In this document: positions 6,382-7,538 of the stretch, piece by piece
Position numbering within the stretch: position 1 is the first letter of the stretch
Layout of the letters: every line of letters starts with the position of its first letter
Assembly (NCBI RefSeq): GCF_041685465.1
Contig: NZ_JAWLFS010000148.1
Coordinates: 1 to 7,538 of the forward strand
Origin: Rhodosalinus sp041685465
GTDB lineage: Bacteria; Pseudomonadota; Alphaproteobacteria; Rhodobacterales; Rhodobacteraceae
Reading direction: 5' to 3'
DNA: 7,538 bases
Position numbers and translations under genes: made by a program
The notes under the pieces: model-generated
Databases searched by the model: none
What the model was told of the DNA's origin: nothing
The model's input: the letters and a program-made list of their open reading frames with translations, nothing else

Positions 6382-6398
6382 CCATGCCGGCGCGCGCC

Positions 6399-7538
6399 TC
6401 AGAAATCGAGGTTCTCGACGTTGAGGGCGTTTTCCTGAATGAACTCGCGGCGCGGTTCGACCACGTCGCCCATGAGCTTGGTGAAGAGATCGTCCGCCTC
6501 GGCCATGTCCTCGACACGCACCTGAAGCAGGGTGCGCGCCTCGGGGTCCAGCGTCGTCTCCCAGAGCTGGTTGGGATTCATCTCGCCCAGCCCCTTGTAG
6601 CGCTGCAGGGAGAGCCCGCGTTCGCCCTCTTCGAGAATCGCCTGCAGGAGCCCGAGGGGACCGTAGATGTTCGACTGGCGATCCTTGCGGACGAGGTGCG
6701 CGGGGCGCCGGTAGATCTCCTGCAGCGACTCCGTCAGCCGGCCGAGCTTGCGTGCCTCGCCCGAACGCAGCGCCGGCCCGTCGATGACGCGCACCTCCTC
6801 GACCCCGCGCACCACGCGGGCGAGGCGCAGGCCCTTGTCCTGCGTCGGCCGTCCCTGCCAGCCGCGCTCGTATTCCTCGGCGATCAGGTCCAGCCGCTCG
6901 GCCACCCGGTCGGCCACGCCCTGAAGGTCGGCGTCGGCCCGTCCCTCCTCGAAGGCGCCGGCGATGGCGGCCTGTTCGAGGATGTGGCGCGGGTAGTGCG
7001 TCGGGAAGGCGTCGAGAGTGCGTCGCACCTGTCGCGCCTCCTGCACCACGCGCTGAAGGTCCGGCCCCGCGATCTCCTCGCCGCTTTCAAGGCGCAGGGT
7101 CGCGCCGTCCGTGCCCTGATCGATCAGGAAGTCGGTGAGCGCCGCCTCGTCCTTGAGATAGACCTCCGACTTGCCGCGCCCGACCTTGTAGAGGGGCGGC
7201 TGCGCGATGAAGAGATGGCCATGCTCGATGAGCTCCGGCATCTGCCGGTAGAAGAACGTCAGCAGCAGGGTGCGGATGTGCGCGCCGTCCACGTCGGCGT
7301 CCGTCATGATGACGATCTTGTTGTAACGCAGCTTCGAGACGTCGAATTCGTCGCGCCCGATCCCGGTGCCGAGCGCCATCACGAGGTTGCCGATCTCCTG
7401 GCTCGAGAGCATCCGGTCGAAGCGCGCGCGCTCCACGTTCAGGATCTTGCCGCGGAGCGGCAGCACCGCCTGCGTGCGCCGGTCGCGGCCGGTCTGCGCG
7501 CTGCCGCCGGCGCTGTCGCCCTCGACCAGAAAGAGCTC
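6399..7538 (-). CDS. gyrB: DNA gyrase subunit B, C-terminal 379 residues (5' end cut by the window)
   Basis: GyrB is the ATPase subunit of DNA gyrase, which with GyrA introduces negative supercoils in the cytoplasm. The window begins inside the TOPRIM domain at LFLVEGDSAGGSA, with the catalytic Glu at in-window residue 6. It continues through LPLRGKILNVERARFD and reaches the metal-binding aspartates in IMTDADVDGAHIRTLL (in-window D80, D82, D84). A proteobacterial-type insert follows (from about DFLIDQGTDGATLRLES to the NIYGPLGLLQAILEEG segment). This insert and the classic ending QRYKGLGEMNPNQLWETT...REFIQENALNVENLDF identify GyrB rather than ParE, which lacks the insert. The frame is intact to TGA at 6399-6401. 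The ATP-binding and transducer domains are outside the window. The gene has no downstream partner in its operon here; a hairpin and then a B12 riboswitch follow. Confidence 0.97.
   Translation of the reverse strand, partial: ELFLVEGDSAGGSAQTGRDRRTQAVLPLRGKILNVERARFDRMLSSQEIGNLVMALGTGIGRDEFDVSKLRYNKIVIMTDADVDGAHIRTLLLTFFYRQMPELIEHGHLFIAQPPLYKVGRGKSEVYLKDEAALTDFLIDQGTDGATLRLESGEEIAGPDLQRVVQEARQVRRTLDAFPTHYPRHILEQAAIAGAFEEGRADADLQGVADRVAERLDLIAEEYERGWQGRPTQDKGLRLARVVRGVEEVRVIDGPALRSGEARKLGRLTESLQEIYRRPAHLVRKDRQSNIYGPLGLLQAILEEGERGLSLQRYKGLGEMNPNQLWETTLDPEARTLLQVRVEDMAEADDLFTKLMGDVVEPRREFIQENALNVENLDF

Noticed and set aside
7467..7538. Possible quinolone-resistance change in GyrB (Arg where E. 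coli has Lys447)
   Set aside because: The segment LPLRGKILN is a conservative Lys-to-Arg difference that I believe is common in alphaproteobacterial GyrB. It gives no evidence of selected resistance.

Overview
The window is GC-rich chromosomal DNA. It carries five protein genes and one riboswitch, with no sign of mobile elements, CRISPR or tRNA/rRNA genes. High GC content, the style of the MutS, malic enzyme and GyrB proteins, and a BtuF-like protein without a signal peptide behind a cobalamin riboswitch all suggest an alphaproteobacterium, most likely Rhodobacterales/Rhodobacteraceae. That assignment is an inference from protein character, not from a search.

Layout from left to right. Positions 1-1799 (minus) hold the N-terminal two thirds of mutS (mismatch repair); its ATPase end lies outside the window. 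An 82-bp divergent gap contains a short palindrome and separates mutS from a plus-strand YrbL-family kinase-fold gene (1882-2550). After 39 bp comes maeB (2590-4845, plus), a full-length malic enzyme fused to a phosphotransacetylase-like domain. An 87-bp convergent gap with GC-rich palindromes follows. Positions 4933-6050 (minus) hold a two-gene operon: a 99-residue protein of unknown function, then a BtuF-like cobalamin-binding-type protein whose start overlaps the upstream stop in an ATGA. The operon is preceded by a clear cobalamin riboswitch (about 6181-6350, minus) and a roughly 130-nt expression platform with a possible anti-Shine-Dalgarno element. The window ends with the 3' part of gyrB (6399-7538, minus), followed by a hairpin that probably terminates it.

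mutS, maeB and gyrB are ordinary housekeeping genes (DNA repair; pyruvate/NADPH supply from malate; DNA supercoiling). The part most worth attention is the B12-controlled pair. The substrate-binding protein homologue has no visible export signal, no ABC permease or ATPase genes lie beside it, and it is translationally coupled to an unrecognised basic-tailed small protein. This does not look like a standard BtuFCD uptake operon and could be a cytoplasmic corrinoid-binding or sensing module (inference). Two smaller points are a probable CTG start codon for mutS and a YrbL-type protein that keeps kinase catalytic residues.
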